64,000 nucleotides of DNA, from contig OX243822.1 of NCBI GenBank assembly GCA_945859605.1, positions 25,074,185-25,138,184 of the forward strand, read 5' to 3'. Every line of letters begins with the position of its first letter. The stretch's first letter is position 1. Under the pieces are notes generated by a model. It was not told the origin of the DNA, searched no databases, and saw nothing but the letters and a program-made list of their open reading frames with translations. The position numbers and the translations under genes are program-made. This document shows, piece by piece, positions 1 through 11,343 of this stretch. This DNA is from Lumbricus rubellus. Lineage: Eukaryota; Annelida; Clitellata; Crassiclitellata; Lumbricidae.

Positions 1-120
1 CCTTCCTTCCAAATTTCGGACGTGTGCACACAGTATGGTATTGATGGCGTAGAGAAACTGTACGGCAAGGACTTTCCTCACAGACGATTTAGACGTTCAG
101 TTGAAACTGATGAGTCTTAA
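1..120 (+). CDS. Possible terminal coding exon, gene unknown (partial)
   Basis: Frame 1 is open from the window edge to a TAA at 118-120. It gives about 39 residues with one Cys, a basic RRFRR stretch resembling a furin-type site, and an acidic end (SVETDES). The 5' boundary lies outside the window, so the splice phase is unknown. I do not recognise a family. It could be the last exon of an upstream gene, an alternative end of the receptor-like gene at 1404-4322, or chance. The open length is short, so support is modest. Confidence 0.3.
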   Translation, partial: PSFQISDVCTQYGIDGVEKLYGKDFPHRRFRRSVETDES

Positions 121-299
121 TTAAATTAAGGAAGACCCTCTCTCGTGCTCTTTGCGTTACAAACAGAGCGAGCAAATTCAAGGGTTATTTTTTTATAATT
201 GTTCGCGACTACTGTTTTGAGACCCATTCCTCTGCTTCTCGTTTGCGACTTAGGTCGCTTAATCAGAAGACCGGCCAGTGTCCAGTAGGCCTACGGAGG

Positions 300-508
300 C
301 TGAGCACATGTTTCGGCGATCGCGCATTCTTAGCTGCTGGTCTCCGATGTTGAAATAGTCTTCCGCCGGACATCAGATTGGCCGCCTCAATGGACTCTTT
401 CAAATCAAAGCTTAAATCTGATCTGACTGCTAAGGTTTATCCCTCAGTTAGCTGTTTGTGAGGCGCCCTTGTAGCGATATGGCCGCGTTACGGCGCCGTA
501 TAAATTGC
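300..508 (+). mobile_element. Degenerate LINE 3' end (same family as 49445-49700)
   Basis: The stretch matches the better-preserved copy near 49490-49690 almost base for base in blocks: cggcgatcgcgcattct, tcttccgccggacatcagat, gtgaggcgcccttgtagcg, and a cgccgtataaattg end followed by ATT repeats. The other copy still reads as the C-terminal end of a CR1/L2-like reverse transcriptase. Here the frame is broken (a TGA/TAG-rich reading), so this is a dead fragment. Confidence 0.7.
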
Positions 509-535
509 TACATTATTAGGCTGTAGGCCTAATTG

Positions 536-585
536 TCTAGTATTATTATTATTATTATCATCATTATTATTACTTATTATTATCA
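536..585. repeat. Imperfect (ATT)n/(TTA)n tract
   Basis: Run of ATT/TCA triplets lying between two converging retroelement fragments. This is the usual 3' tail position for this LINE family. Confidence 0.8.
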
Positions 586-594
586 TACAAGCTC

Positions 595-850
595 CTTTTT
601 GGAAAGCGCGCACGTTCCTACTAACTACTAACAATTCCGAAGAATAATTATTATCGGTACTATGGTTCTCGTTCCAGGTGTTTTGCATAAACGTCCCTCT
701 GAATGCTATCGCATTGTAGCGTTGTGTGCAGATGAACAGGCGCTGGAATAGATAATGTTGTCTCCAAACGGTCGCCCATGGCATGGCGGCAGTCAGCCGA
801 CGACCTAGTTCTGTGATGAACTCACCGCCTGACATATTCATCGGTCCCAA
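595..850 (-). mobile_element. Retroelement coding fragment, minus strand
   Basis: Read on the minus strand it encodes FITELGRRL, then LFQRLFICTQRYNAIAFRG. This resembles the minus-strand fragment at 50451-50783 (LDLGRRLTEAT and LLQRISIAVQRGNAICF), and the two share the order and spacing of these blocks. Such LGRRL...LxQRxxxxxQRxNAxxF segments are common at the end of reverse-transcriptase proteins in invertebrate genomes (my recollection, not searched). Both copies abut an AT-rich triplet tract. Confidence 0.5.
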
Positions 851-1403
851 TGTCTAATATTACTATTTTGCTGTAATTACTATGTGTCCTGCTGCATCTT
901 ATATATTATTCGGATGCTTAAGCTGCTGGTAAACGGAGGGATAAGTTAACTCAAACCTACAATTTCTTAATTATGCCTACGTGCCTACATATGGCAGCTG
1001 TCCGTACGGCAATTTGTTGGTGCAGCCTGTAGACCCAGTTGGCCCTACTACATTTTACGTCCTGTTCGCTTGCTCTAGACGGATTAGGCCCCTATAGCCG
1101 CAGAGAACCGATTAGCTGGAGTAGAAATTACCCTTGATCATGCCTCCCACATTGGCCATAATGTCTGGCGGATACTGCACGACGTTCTGTGACCCTACTA
1201 TTTAGAACATTTAGCAACAGACACCCTGCTCTGTGAAATGCTTCTGCTTAAAGCCTTAAAGCATGTGTTTAGTGTGTTGTAGGGTGGCTACTTGATTTAA
1301 CATTGCCGGAATTCTGGTTTCTTTAATTGCTTCAATTATTTCCTTTATTGCATTCAAATAAATGTAATTTAATATAATCATACGCGATGGTCTGACCTTA
1401 CAG

Positions 1404-1493
1404 GGCCGACAACTATAAACTTTCCAAGTCCAGATTCTACTCAGAACAGTGTGCGACCAGAGGGGAAAACACCGGAGAAGAAGATAACAAATG
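1404..1493 (+). CDS. Candidate stalk exon of receptor-like gene
   Basis: An acceptor (ccttacag at 1403) opens a 90-nt stretch that starts two bases into a codon and ends one base into the next (phase 1 to phase 1) at a GTACAG donor. It encodes a Pro/Thr/Ser/Lys-rich, cysteine-free segment (PTTINFPSPDSTQ then EGKTPEKKITN), suited to an extracellular stalk. The phase fits the next exon at 2024-2137 without a frame break. The donor is not a strong consensus, so the exon is tentative. Confidence 0.4.
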
Positions 1494-1524
1494 GTACAGA
1501 CACCACAAAATGGAATATTAACTG

Positions 1525-1715
1525 GCTGACTTCACGGATGACTGACAGATTTAATCAATTACTGACTGGTTACTGACAGTCTGAGAAGTTGACTGACTGA
1601 TGAACATCTGGATGACTGACTGACTAATTGGCTGGCAGGATTTACTGACTAGAAGTCTATCTGACTGAATAACTCACTGATCAACTGACTGGCTGACTGA
1701 ATGACTTAACTGACT
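1525..1715 (+). repeat. Degenerate CTGA/TGAC tandem repeat
   Basis: Dozens of imperfect gactgact units interspersed with short AT-rich words. It lies in the presumed intron between the exons at 1404-1493 and 2024-2137. Confidence 0.8.
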
Positions 1716-2023
1716 AGCCGAAGAATTTAATGCAATTGTCTTTGCCGTAACTAAAGTGCATTGTTATGCATGTACAATTGTACATGTAGGCCAGTCTTTT
1801 TCCTCCTTCTCTTCCTTCCACTCTGCCAAGTGCAATCATTTCTTAATGTCAGTGAGTCAGTTTTCGCAGTGTTCACATCAGAGTAACAACAATACTGCAT
1901 CATTGCAACTGTTCAAGGCTTCATCTCATGAGTTGTCTGGTTGCTTAATGCATCTCAAAATTTACTCGAGGTTCGTAACTTTATTGAAAAGTGATTCACT
2001 AAAGATTCTTATGCTTTTCATAG

Positions 2024-2137
2024 CCGACATACCGAGTTCAACTGTGCGACAAAGCAATGAAGTCACTTACCAGGATACCAGCGAATTTGACAAGCATGAT
2101 GGTAGACCTACGCAAAAGGAAGGGTCAGAAAACAAAG
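2024..2137 (+). CDS. Juxtamembrane/stalk exon of receptor-like gene
   Basis: Acceptor tgcttttcatag ends at 2023, and donor AAAG|GTAAGC starts at 2138. The 114-nt exon is phase 1 to phase 1 and encodes a hydrophilic Ser/Thr/Glu-rich segment (DIPSSTVRQSNEVTYQDTS). Its last base joins the first two bases of the transmembrane exon at 2698 to form a valine codon, which supports it as the true neighbour. It lies immediately N-terminal to the membrane span, so it is probably extracellular. Confidence 0.6.
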
Positions 2138-2697
2138 GTAAGCCAATGATCACCAATCAAATTAATAATTATCTTACCAATACATTGACATCAGTTGTCT
2201 GATTGTAGCGCACAGCCGCTGTATGTTGTCATCAGACGACAATAGAATTGTGTTGTATGAAGCAATTAGAATAATCGAGAGTAATTGGATAGCCCTGTGG
2301 CTAGACGTTTGAACTGGAGATCGGGAGATCAAATCAAAAAAGAGCAGACATTGTTTTTTAGACTCCACTTTAGTCCTCTGCCCCTTAGTTCCCCAGGGAT
2401 TCAATTTCGAACTCCGTCATACTGATTACAGAAATGATACAGATGAGCCACCCACTCTATGCACTCTATTCATTCTTCGTACTCGGGTGTATCAAAATAC
2501 ATGATATCATATAATTATTACATTATTATTATATGCATCTTTTACGCTACATCAGTTTCCATGGAAGATGGACTCCATTTAATTGAATTTTGTTGCCAGG
2601 TCGCCAAGGTTCGAATCCCTTTAGACCAGTTTTCAATAGACGTTACATAAATATATACTTGGTACTACAGAAATGGTTCATTGCCTTCTTGTTTCAG

Positions 2698-2776
2698 TGA
2701 TATTACCCGTTGTCATGGCGACCGTCTGCCTTCTTCTTCTAATAGCAATCGTCATTGTTGTTGTCATGATGAAAAG
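2698..2776 (+). CDS. Transmembrane exon of receptor-like gene
   Basis: The 79-nt exon between gtttcag and GTAAGA encodes an almost uninterrupted hydrophobic segment (ILPVVMATVCLLLLIAIVIV, then VVMMKR), a classic single membrane span followed by a basic stop-transfer signal. It begins in phase 1 and ends in phase 2. The exon at 3479 begins with the single base needed to complete an Arg codon, so the junction is exact. The minus-strand exon at 13238-13319 has the same length class, phases and composition. Confidence 0.8.
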
Positions 2777-2949
2777 GTAAGACATTCAGAATCAAATTAA
2801 TCGGATGAGATCCCTCACCACCTGTCGAGTCAACACCGCTGCCATGTCGAATGGACGCCACGCTATACTGAGATTGAACTCTTTAAAAGGCCGAGATTTA
2901 AATCTAAAGAAAGGCTTTATTAGTTTATTATAAATGACCAACTAATCTT

Positions 2950-3210
2950 TGTCGACGGCTACGGCCTCTGTTGTCATAAGCTGTCGTCAAACCCTGGATC
3001 CATCCATCTCCGAAAATAAATCGGCTTCGGCACACAATGGTCTTCCTTTTGAGCTACGCCTACACCCTGGGACTCTACCAGGATCGCTCTTTACTAAACT
3101 CAAAACTGTTCTTTTTGGGTACGCTTGTGTCGGGAGCGCCTCTGAGTAGTTATTTTGACTTGAAGGGGCGCTATATAAATGTCCATATGAACGAATGAAT
3201 GAATGAACAA
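2950..3210 (+). mobile_element. L2/CR1-like LINE 3' end
   Basis: It encodes the diagnostic end of this family (NGLPFELRLHPGTLPGS, then FGYACVGSASE and stop). The 3' UTR gacttgaaggggcgctatataaat follows, then a (GAAT)n tail. It is a 5'-truncated insertion in the intron between the transmembrane and cytoplasmic exons. Its left part also contains the 'acggcctctgttgtcat' dispersed repeat word seen at 31930, 36670 and 51610. Confidence 0.8.
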
Positions 3211-3478
3211 TTCAGGAGAATGGGTTTTAATAGCTTATATATAATAAATATTCTGAACTACTAAAATTGAGCAATGAAATTGAGAAATCTTCTGTAACAG
3301 TTTATTGCGGCAACGCGTGCGGTCACTACACAACAAATACTAAAATTTACGACAATTACTACCGTCACCTCCTCTACAACAACAATAACAACAAATACCT
3401 ACTGCTACCACTACTGTAACATATAGGTCTAATTACTGTTGTTATCACCATCATTATATCTCGGCCTTATTTTTTCAG

Positions 3479-4322
3479 AAAAAGATGGCCAAAAGTTGGT
3501 GATACCGTTCAAATGACAGACTTAAATGGTAGCAACCGAAAAGAGGCAATTTACGCAAATGAAGATCAGACCATGAGTCGAAATCATGATAATGATCCTC
3601 CTATCTACAGCAACCACAAGATCAAGAAATCCAGAAACAAGGGCAAAAAATCTTCTAAAAATGAGGAAGTCCCAAGCAACGCCGTTTACAGTCTCGTAGA
3701 CAAAGCTGGTTCCAGACCGACCGAAGATCCAAACATCTATTGCAATGCGGACAGCAGAGTACCAGTCTATCAAGTTCCAAAACCAAGATCTAACGTCTAC
3801 AGCTTAGCCAGAGACGTTGGGGAACCAGAATGCTCTGGCTCAGCCGCAGACCCATCTATTGTAGATAACAATGTCTACTGCGAAGCGAAATCTAGAGAAC
3901 CGAATAAAGCAACCAGCAGCTCCGAACAAAACGTCTACGATGATGCCTGCAACGTACACGAAAGAGAATACGAGGCTGTGAAGTCTGGTAAATCTATTGC
4001 TCCGACTCAGAAAAACCAGAAGAAGATGAAGAAGAAGAAAACGGAAAATCCTGCTCACAAAACAGCCTCGGATTCAAATACCAAAGTCACCAAGTTATCG
4101 AAAAACGTAGCAACCTCTGAACCGTCCGAAAAAGCTGCATCAAAAGACAAAGTTGGGGTAATCGATGGTTATCCTAATCCGATCTACGAAGATATGTCTC
4201 CTTTAGCACCGGAGAGTGTATACGCCAACGCACCAGTGCTATCGTCCAACTCGTCGGTGACATCCAGGTCAATTCCAACAGAAGGATCTGTAACGGAAAA
4301 TCCCTACTGTGAAATGAAGTGA
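3479..4322 (+). CDS. Cytoplasmic tail exon with about ten tyrosine motifs
   Basis: Acceptor ttttttcag at 3478; stop TGA at 4320-4322. After a basic juxtamembrane start (KRWPKVGD) the roughly 280-residue tail carries regularly spaced short motifs: IYANE, IYSNH, VYSLV, IYCNA, VYSLA, VYCEA, VYDDA, IYEDM, VYANA and YCEMK at the C-terminus. YxN and YxxL/V patterns are the general form of SH2-docking and ITAM/ITIM-like signalling sites. A Lys-rich block lies mid-tail (residues about 165-185). There is no kinase or other catalytic domain. I infer a phosphotyrosine-scaffolding receptor tail; the ectodomain lies upstream, mostly outside the window. Spacing is irregular and nothing shows which kinase acts. 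Confidence 0.75.
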
Positions 4323-6445
4323 GGTCTGAAGACAACGGAAATTAAACGGTAGTCGAAAACGAACTTTATAACCACTAGCCAACGTCATCTTTTGAGAATA
4401 ACACTGACTCTGTGACCTGCATGAACCCCAATCTTATAACCCACAACACTAAATTTCTCTGTTTGGCTTTGTAACCTGGTAGAGCACGTTCTCATAATCT
4501 ACAGCATTCACTGCATAAATTCGCGAAACTATGATCCATTAACAACAACAGGGAACCAGCTGGAAACACGATCTAAATTTACACAAAACTGAAATTGCAT
4601 GCTGCTGAAACCACGATCTCTTTATGAACTTTGTACATTATGTTGCACTCAAACAACTGATTGAAATAAGCAACCAACTCGATAGACCTATTGTAGGCCT
4701 TAGGACATTCATCGTTTCATCGCAACGTGTTAAAATCTTAGGATTTCAATTTGTAGCCAACAGACACGGTGACCTTCAATATAATAATTCACACGTAGGC
4801 CTACATTGTATAATCACCTATTTCCCACTCAAGTGAACAGGTTCCTGTACTTGTCGATTAATTCACTGCACAGCGTTACGAGCGCCATTCGGTAGGCCTA
4901 TTTTCACTCGTCGTTTTTAGTTATGTCATATTGTTTAATTCTTAGGCAGCAATTCGCTTCATCAAATCCGCTTCTTTTTCGGCAGCAATTATTTTTCATC
5001 AAAACCACTTTTTATTTCATTAAAAATTCTGTTATCAATCCGACTCTACTTTGGCAAGAGTTCTTATCATCATTCCAGCTTCCACGTAAACATTCATTTA
5101 ATCAATCCAGCTTCCGTTTAGACACAAATGTTCTGGGTTAAGCTTAATGGGTGGACATCAATGTAGCCGTTCATGCTGACAGATTGCTATATTAGATATA
5201 TCTCTTTCTCTTTGAAAATCAAAGCCTACAGATTTCAGGGTTTGGCGAAGTTGATATTCTCTCCCTCTTCCTATAGGCCCTATTTCTCTTTTACTAAAAC
5301 TCAAGCTGAGCCTGGCATGTCCACCATGCAGTTCTGCCGGCGGATCCCTTAACTGATCAAATCTAGGCAATTATTGGAATTTTGAGATATGTTGTTCGAA
5401 TTTTTATAGCGCCGTAATCATGATGCAAGAGACATCAATCGAGAGTTGCGTCGTTTCTAATGAAAGACCTACAGTATATCGCAGCCCAGTGGACAGTGAA
5501 CCACAATGAACAATGAGAACAGGTACGTAGGCCTACTGCCATTGTATACTGTAGCCTACAATGAATCAACCGATGGCGCGCCAGAACAAATCCGTAGACG
5601 TCAACATCTGATAACAACGATTATCCTATGTAGGCCCCTATATGGTGACAGACAAGTCATTTTATAAAAAAAAGTAAGTTTAAGTTTGAGACGGAACTGA
5701 ACAAGAACCCTGAGCAAAACGGGTAGATGCGAACGTGGTCAAAATGCCTATTTAAGTCCATCATCTGGCGATGCTCGTTTGATGAATTTGACCGTCTATT
5801 TAGACGAATTATTTTTTGGTTGGGTCTGTATTTAAACGTAGTCTACGCTTGCCAATAATTCTGATATGATAATTCTCTGAATGCCAAATTAGTTTTTCAA
5901 GCAGGATTCTTTTTCTCCTGAATTCTTACATAATAGGCTGATTGCAAAATTAAGTCCATGATTTTAAAGGATATCTAACGTCGGCCCATCATTGGTCCGA
6001 CGTTTTCTTAAAATACATCAGAATTTCAATGGTAGGCTATCTTAATATCAGCAAAAGCGGAATTCTTTGTTCTCGGCATGCATATTGCATAAAAAGGGAT
6101 GAACTAAATAGGCCTATAGCTAATATACATTTTCCACGGCCATGACAAGAACACTTGGTACATAGGTCGCCAGCACTACAGAGCTAACATTGGATTCAGC
6201 ATAATAGATAAGCTTACAACATAGTCATTAGTTTCAACGTCAGTGAATGTTTGTGGCATTGGGCAAACATTGTCTCGATATCGGGGTTCTCGTTTTTGGA
6301 GGTGCTGTCGTGTGAAGTAGGAGGATATGTCAGGGATTTCTTTAAATGACTCTATGGACGTGAAATTAACAATCGCGAACAATGAGTGGTCGCAAATACT
6401 AATATATTAAGACTTACTTACTTATTTGCAGTGCTTGACTGCACG
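4323..6445. other. No gene recognised (3' flank and intergenic)
   Basis: Follows the stop of the tyrosine-tail gene and presumably starts with its 3' UTR. Short open frames here are not conserved-looking and lack splice context. Several AGGCCT palindromes occur. Confidence 0.5.
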
Positions 6446-6590
6446 TGATGGATGGATGGATGGATGGATGGATGGATGGATGGATGGATGGATGGATGGA
6501 TGGATGGTGATTGATGGATAGATGGATGGATGGATGGATGGATGGATGGATGGATGGATGGATGGATGGATGGATGGATGGATAAATGAG
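6446..6590. repeat. (GGAT)n microsatellite
   Basis: About 35 GATG/GGAT units with a few interruptions. Open frames across it are repeat artefacts (SIHP repeats on the minus strand). Confidence 0.95.
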
Positions 6591-6659
6591 GATCGATGGA
6601 CGGACGGGCGGATGAGCGGACGAATGTATGCATAAGTATTTGCATATAATTATTATCTA

Positions 6660-8050
6660 CAATGTGGGCGCTATAGAAATGATTCGATTAGATTCATTAG
6701 ATTCATTCATGTCATCCATTACCTGCGTAAGTGGGCTATTCTAATTGTGCTCTAGGAGAGACATCTGGCGCTGCATAAATAATTATATTTTTGTGTTTAG
6801 CAGTAACACTGTTCCTTTATGCACGAGCAACGTTTGTGCTTTATCCCCGATTGAGTTTGTGTCTCCTAAGATAGAGTAATATATCTTCGTGATTTCCGAT
6901 CGATTCAATATATATCTTCCGAACAGGTCGTTGGTTCCTGGTCCATGGTACCAGGGTGGGGGTCCTTCTCGGTCGATTCTGCTAAGCAGTAGGCTATTGT
7001 TGTCTCATAATTTGCACCGTGTTTCTAGACCTAGATGTAGCAAGTCACTCTACACCCACATTCGCTTCTGTATTGTATTTATTACATTTCCATTTATACC
7101 ACTGTTATTTCATTTCGTTCATTAAATGACTTTTGTATAGTCCACTAAACAAATGGCTTCTTTATTCTAGGAGCTTGATTCTTCCAACAAGCAATAAAAT
7201 GATACACAAGCTACCCTAGTTCCTAGTCATTCTAGCAGACGTCTCATAGTGAAATCAAATCGTTACGATAAGCCATTTTTGGTTGGATTTTTAGAAAGAA
7301 GTTCTTTTGTGGCATGATAAACACTTAGTATTAGGATGCATGGGAAATATAGTTCGATTTTGCATCGTCACATCGTAACTATATAAACACTAATTAAATT
7401 TGATTAGATAAAACTGAAATATTTGTCTGAATAATTGATTAGGCTACTGTGAGCAATTCTATATATTCCCAAGCGTAAAATAGGCTCGCTTACGTATAAC
7501 CTATCACGCAAATTTGTATATAGGCTACCATAATATAGGCCCTAATAGCCCTAGTCTATAACATAGGTAGGCCCAATTTCTATATGGCCTACAGTGCCTC
7601 GTGTTGCAAACGTCTATGGAACCTACTATACAAGGCTTAGGCCTAAATGCATCTACTAACTTTGCGCAACATTCTAACTGAAATTGAATGTCACGCTTAA
7701 AGTTATTAAAGATCATTAAATCGGTTATTACGGGCAAATTTTTCGATTCATAATAACAATACTGGTAGCAAACTTGGCTGTTCATCTGTTTAGAATGCGT
7801 GTGTAATTGAGGCAGAAGTTGTTTTCTTTCATTGCCAGGTTCTCTTACTTACTGGAAGCGAGTTTGCGGAACAGGAAGACGCGGATCCATGCATGGCGTA
7901 TCATGTGAAACCGCAAGTATATGAATTGTAATTATACGCGTGGAAACGAGAAATACACGATATGAGAATTTAATTTCTCATAACATAGCAGATGCTGCAA
8001 TAAACACCGTGGATGCATTTAAGGAATAGATTGAAAAGGTTTCGTCTATT
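6660..8050. other. No gene recognised
   Basis: AT-rich sequence with many AGGCCT words. A LINE/SINE-like tail (gggcgctatagaaatgattcg) sits near 6667. I see no convincing exon with matched splice sites. Confidence 0.45.
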
Positions 8051-8055
8051 TCATA

Positions 8056-8275
8056 CCATGGGGCGCGATGGCGTAGTGGTGGCGTCGTTGCCTTGGAGCC
8101 GGAAGGTTCGAGGTTCGAATCCACCTCGCCGCGTAAGGATCTTGGGCAAGTCCTTCACTCATAATTGCTCAGCGCTTTGGCGTGAAACTCCGATGCAGTG
8201 TCCGCTCTGCATTCGATAGCGCCTCTGAGTAGCAAGAGATTGAAGGGGCGCTATAACAAGTGCACATACATACAA
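8056..8275 (+). mobile_element. tRNA-derived SINE, copy A
   Basis: The head contains an RNA polymerase III A box (tggcgtagtgg) and a perfect B box (ggttcgaatcc). A body follows (aaggatcttgggcaagtccttcactcataattg). Its tail, gcgcctctgagtag...ttgaaggggcgctat, is the same as the 3' end of the LINEs at 3120, 16240 and 20345 (reverse). A second copy with the same structure lies at 32243-32456. Confidence 0.85.
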
Positions 8276-8883
8276 TAGAATGCAAAGAATTGAACGGCGC
8301 TAATTATGAGTGGGTGACTGGGTGTGAACCAAGCATCATGCCTGAGTCATCTACTCTTTATTACTGTGATAGATGCTGTGTCGGATAATGTAAGGAGAGA
8401 GGTGCCGTAAACATAAACAAAACAGGGGCCATAGTTTGCTCAAAAACAGCGGAGGTAGTGTCAAACGAATCATGCAAGCGATTGTTATAAAATTATGGTC
8501 GACGCAGCGGGGGACGACGAAAGAAAAGATGGGGGGGGACATGATAAAAATACCTGAAGCTGTTCAAACTGAAGAAAGAAGACATTTTGAAACAGAGACA
8601 AGACTTAGTGGAGAAAAATGATCCGAGTGGCTGACCCCTCTTTAGAGGGATTAATTCTAGCCTGAAGGGAAAGAAGATTCATCATATTATTGAAGACTAT
8701 TTGTTTTATGCATCTGATAAGAGTGTCTAGAAGACAGTTTTGCAATGAGACATGATTCGCATAGAAAAGGTGGTCCATATATTAGGTACACAGGAATGGG
8801 TAAGGGGGGGGGTCACCGGATTTATCCGATTTTGCGTAAGGTGCGGGGTGAAGGGTCTCGCCAAACGATGTAAATATCTAATT

Positions 8884-9005
8884 ATGACGTCCCGGTTGCA
8901 TATAGGCATTCCGTACCCGATTTCGTAGCATTGTCAGCCTTAAGCGCCTTTTCATTGGCCGATCCCATATTATGAATAGTCATAGCCAGTGACATCATTA
9001 GGCGC
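8884..9005 (+). repeat. Left arm of 1.7-kb-spaced inverted repeat, CCAAT-containing
   Basis: tataggcattccgtacccga, then ttttcattggcc and tatgaatagtcata, matches the reverse complement of 10605-10728 closely over about 110 bp. The arm holds an inverted CCAAT box. It could be a duplicated promoter-like block or transposon termini. Confidence 0.6.
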
Positions 9006-9733
9006 GTTTTGTTTACAGACTTTGCGATGGCAATATCAATAATCTTAGGCTATTATGTTGAATAACTCGCAGCCTTTGCGTCCATTAGGCCTAGTAGGCC
9101 TATATGGCAGTTACCTGCCAAGATTTAAAAAGTGCTTTAATAAATAGATAGCCTACACCAAACAGTTTTGCATATAATGGGATAAAGCTGCGTTGCGTGA
9201 TTTATTATTGTGCGGATAGGCTTTGTAATTAAACTGTTTTTAGCTCCATGTAGCCTATTGCAGGCTGTCTGTTCAGCTATTATAGTTAAGATTTATGTAT
9301 TCTGTAATCTGAGTTCCTGCAAACTGTTTCAACTGTAACCCATTGCGGTCTTTCAACCAAATTGTTGAACAGACGAAAATTATTATTATACTGCCTCACC
9401 CAAAAATTTAAACACCCGAATTTAGTTTAATAATTGTATTTAAAATATAAGCATTTGGCAGGTAGGTCAAGCTGTAACTGTTGGGACTTCGCTATGTCTG
9501 AATCGTCACAAGTTGTGATTAGATGATTAGACTATAGGTTGCGGTCTGTCAACCGTTTTGCTGAAGAAGGATAATATTATTTATTGATGAGCAATGATAA
9601 CAGAGTAACACTGATGTTTTTAGCAAATGCCTTTCAATTATGTAAAGCCATAAGGCTACTTGCATTCATATTAATGCTTTTATTGGTAGGCCTGCTTAGG
9701 CTATTCATAATTTAGCAGTAACGTTCACTCTTA

Positions 9734-9848
9734 CAGGGCTGTTTTAAGGAATTTTCAGAACTGCATAACGCCACAACCCCTTCTTGCCTGCCTTTCCCAT
9801 CCTCCATGGTAAATTACTTCCAATGACCTTTTTGCTAGTTTTTAACTG
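9734..9848 (-). mobile_element. Truncated CAGGGCTGTTTTAA MITE
   Basis: Starts cagggctgttttaaggaattttc and runs through ctgcataacgccacaacccc and ccatcctccatggtaaatta. This is the reverse of the right part of the elements at 38826-39021 and 60253-60446. The far end is lost. Confidence 0.65.
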
Positions 9849-10246
9849 TAGGCCTACAGAAGTGTTTCTACAAATCTATCCCTCTCAGGAAGTCAGAACG
9901 TGGAATTAGAAGGTCTGTGAACGTGGATGCAAAGGGTTCTAATTCATGATTCAAAATAATCAAATTTGAACAATTTGAATGAAGATAACCGTCACACATC
10001 TTAATAAAACGTATTTAGGCCTATTATATGCAATTGCGCATAGACTACACATAGGTTTAAATTTAGGATGATTTTCACTAGAACTGAGATTGACATGAAC
10101 TACTGTACGTAAGCTCGAGATATTACTGGTTGTCGAACAGTAGGCATGGAAGATGAGACAGTTCACGAAAACTGTATAGACATAGTGCTTTTAAAGTTAC
10201 AATTGGGAATGTGTGGAACACTAATTTCAACTGGCGCGAATTTAAG

Positions 10247-10447
10247 CTACTCAAGTCTAGTAAAATCTAATGTAATGACTTCTGTAGCGCAGGCTTGATT
10301 TTTGGTATCGCAGGAGGCGGTTGATTCAACGAAGCAGACGCCTGATGCAGGACTACCAATAAAAGCATCACATAGGCCTAGCTGCTTTTGAGCACAGCGT
10401 ATTATTGAAGCGATGAGTTGGTCGATGACATATTCGCTGGCACGCAT
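10247..10447 (-). CDS. Hypothetical small ORF
   Basis: Opens with ATG about 160 bases downstream (on this strand) of the CCAAT/octamer-like block at 10605-10728. It encodes 66 residues with six cysteines (CAQKQLGLCDAF; CFVESTASC). No family recognised. It could be a first exon driven by that block or a chance frame. Confidence 0.2.
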   Translation of the reverse strand: MRASEYVIDQLIASIIRCAQKQLGLCDAFIGSPASGVCFVESTASCDTKNQACATEVITLDFTRLE

Positions 10448-10604
10448 GTAACAACGCGCAAATTTGAATTTTATTTTTGCTCTACCTTCACACTTTCGAT
10501 TAATTCGCTATCGAATGGAAACTCCTTATAACTTTAAGCGCACCGCAATCGACCATTTTCCCCCGTATGCCAACAACAGCAGCAACAACAGCGCACGAGA
10601 AGGC

Positions 10605-10728
10605 ACGAACCACGTCATTGGTTATGAATATTCATAATCTGGAACCGGCCAATGAAAAAGCGTTATGGCCTGCAATGCTACCAAATCGGGTACGGAATGC
10701 CTATATTCAACCCGGACCCCTTTAATCA
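10605..10728 (-). repeat. Right arm of inverted repeat with CCAAT and ATGAATATTCAT motifs
   Basis: Reverse complement of 8884-9005 with moderate divergence. Read on the minus strand it holds attggcc, a perfect 14-bp palindrome tatgaatattcata, and ccaatgacg. It is followed by an ATG-opened frame at 10447. The promoter-like composition is suggestive only. Confidence 0.55.
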
Positions 10729-11343
10729 ATTATTGATTCAGTTGCTTGTGTGCTTACTCAAACTTGAGTAGGCCTAAACACATTCCGAAGTTAAACTCCT
10801 GTCTACGACCTTGCAAACGGCTACAGGTGGCGTACGCAGAACGTGTATGTAGTCAGCTCTGCAAGGATGAAAGGATGGACCTGATGCAGTCACATAGCAA
10901 CTTGCGGGCGAGCATGACGATGAACGATAGTCATAGGATGCTGCAGGAGAGCTGGAAGCTTTTGGATAATGATCATGATCTGTGGGTAAAAAGCTAAATC
11001 CATTATTCTGAATATATTAGCCCGTTTGTATGTTTGTAAGTGCACTTGTTATAGCGCCCCATATACCGACATTAACAGGATTATACGAAAGTCAATCATT
11101 TATTCTGAAATAATAGCTCATTATAAGGTCATAAAAATTAATAGGAAAGTAAACTGCATCGAGGTCAGCGCTGTAGCCTGTTCGTCAGAGGTGATGTTGT
11201 CTAGTGACTGTGGAGTATTTTTTGGTTTATGCTACCCATGGAAGTATAATGTGCGTCGAACATGACCACCGTTACGGTAGTTTTGTGGCGATGGGTTTTC
11301 AAAACGGTCTTTGCCAATGAACGAACTGCTCACCCTGCAGCTG

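Noticed and set aside
8056..8130. A functional tRNA gene
   Set aside because: A and B boxes are present but no cloverleaf with a proper anticodon arm was evident, and the unit continues into a SINE body and LINE-type tail.
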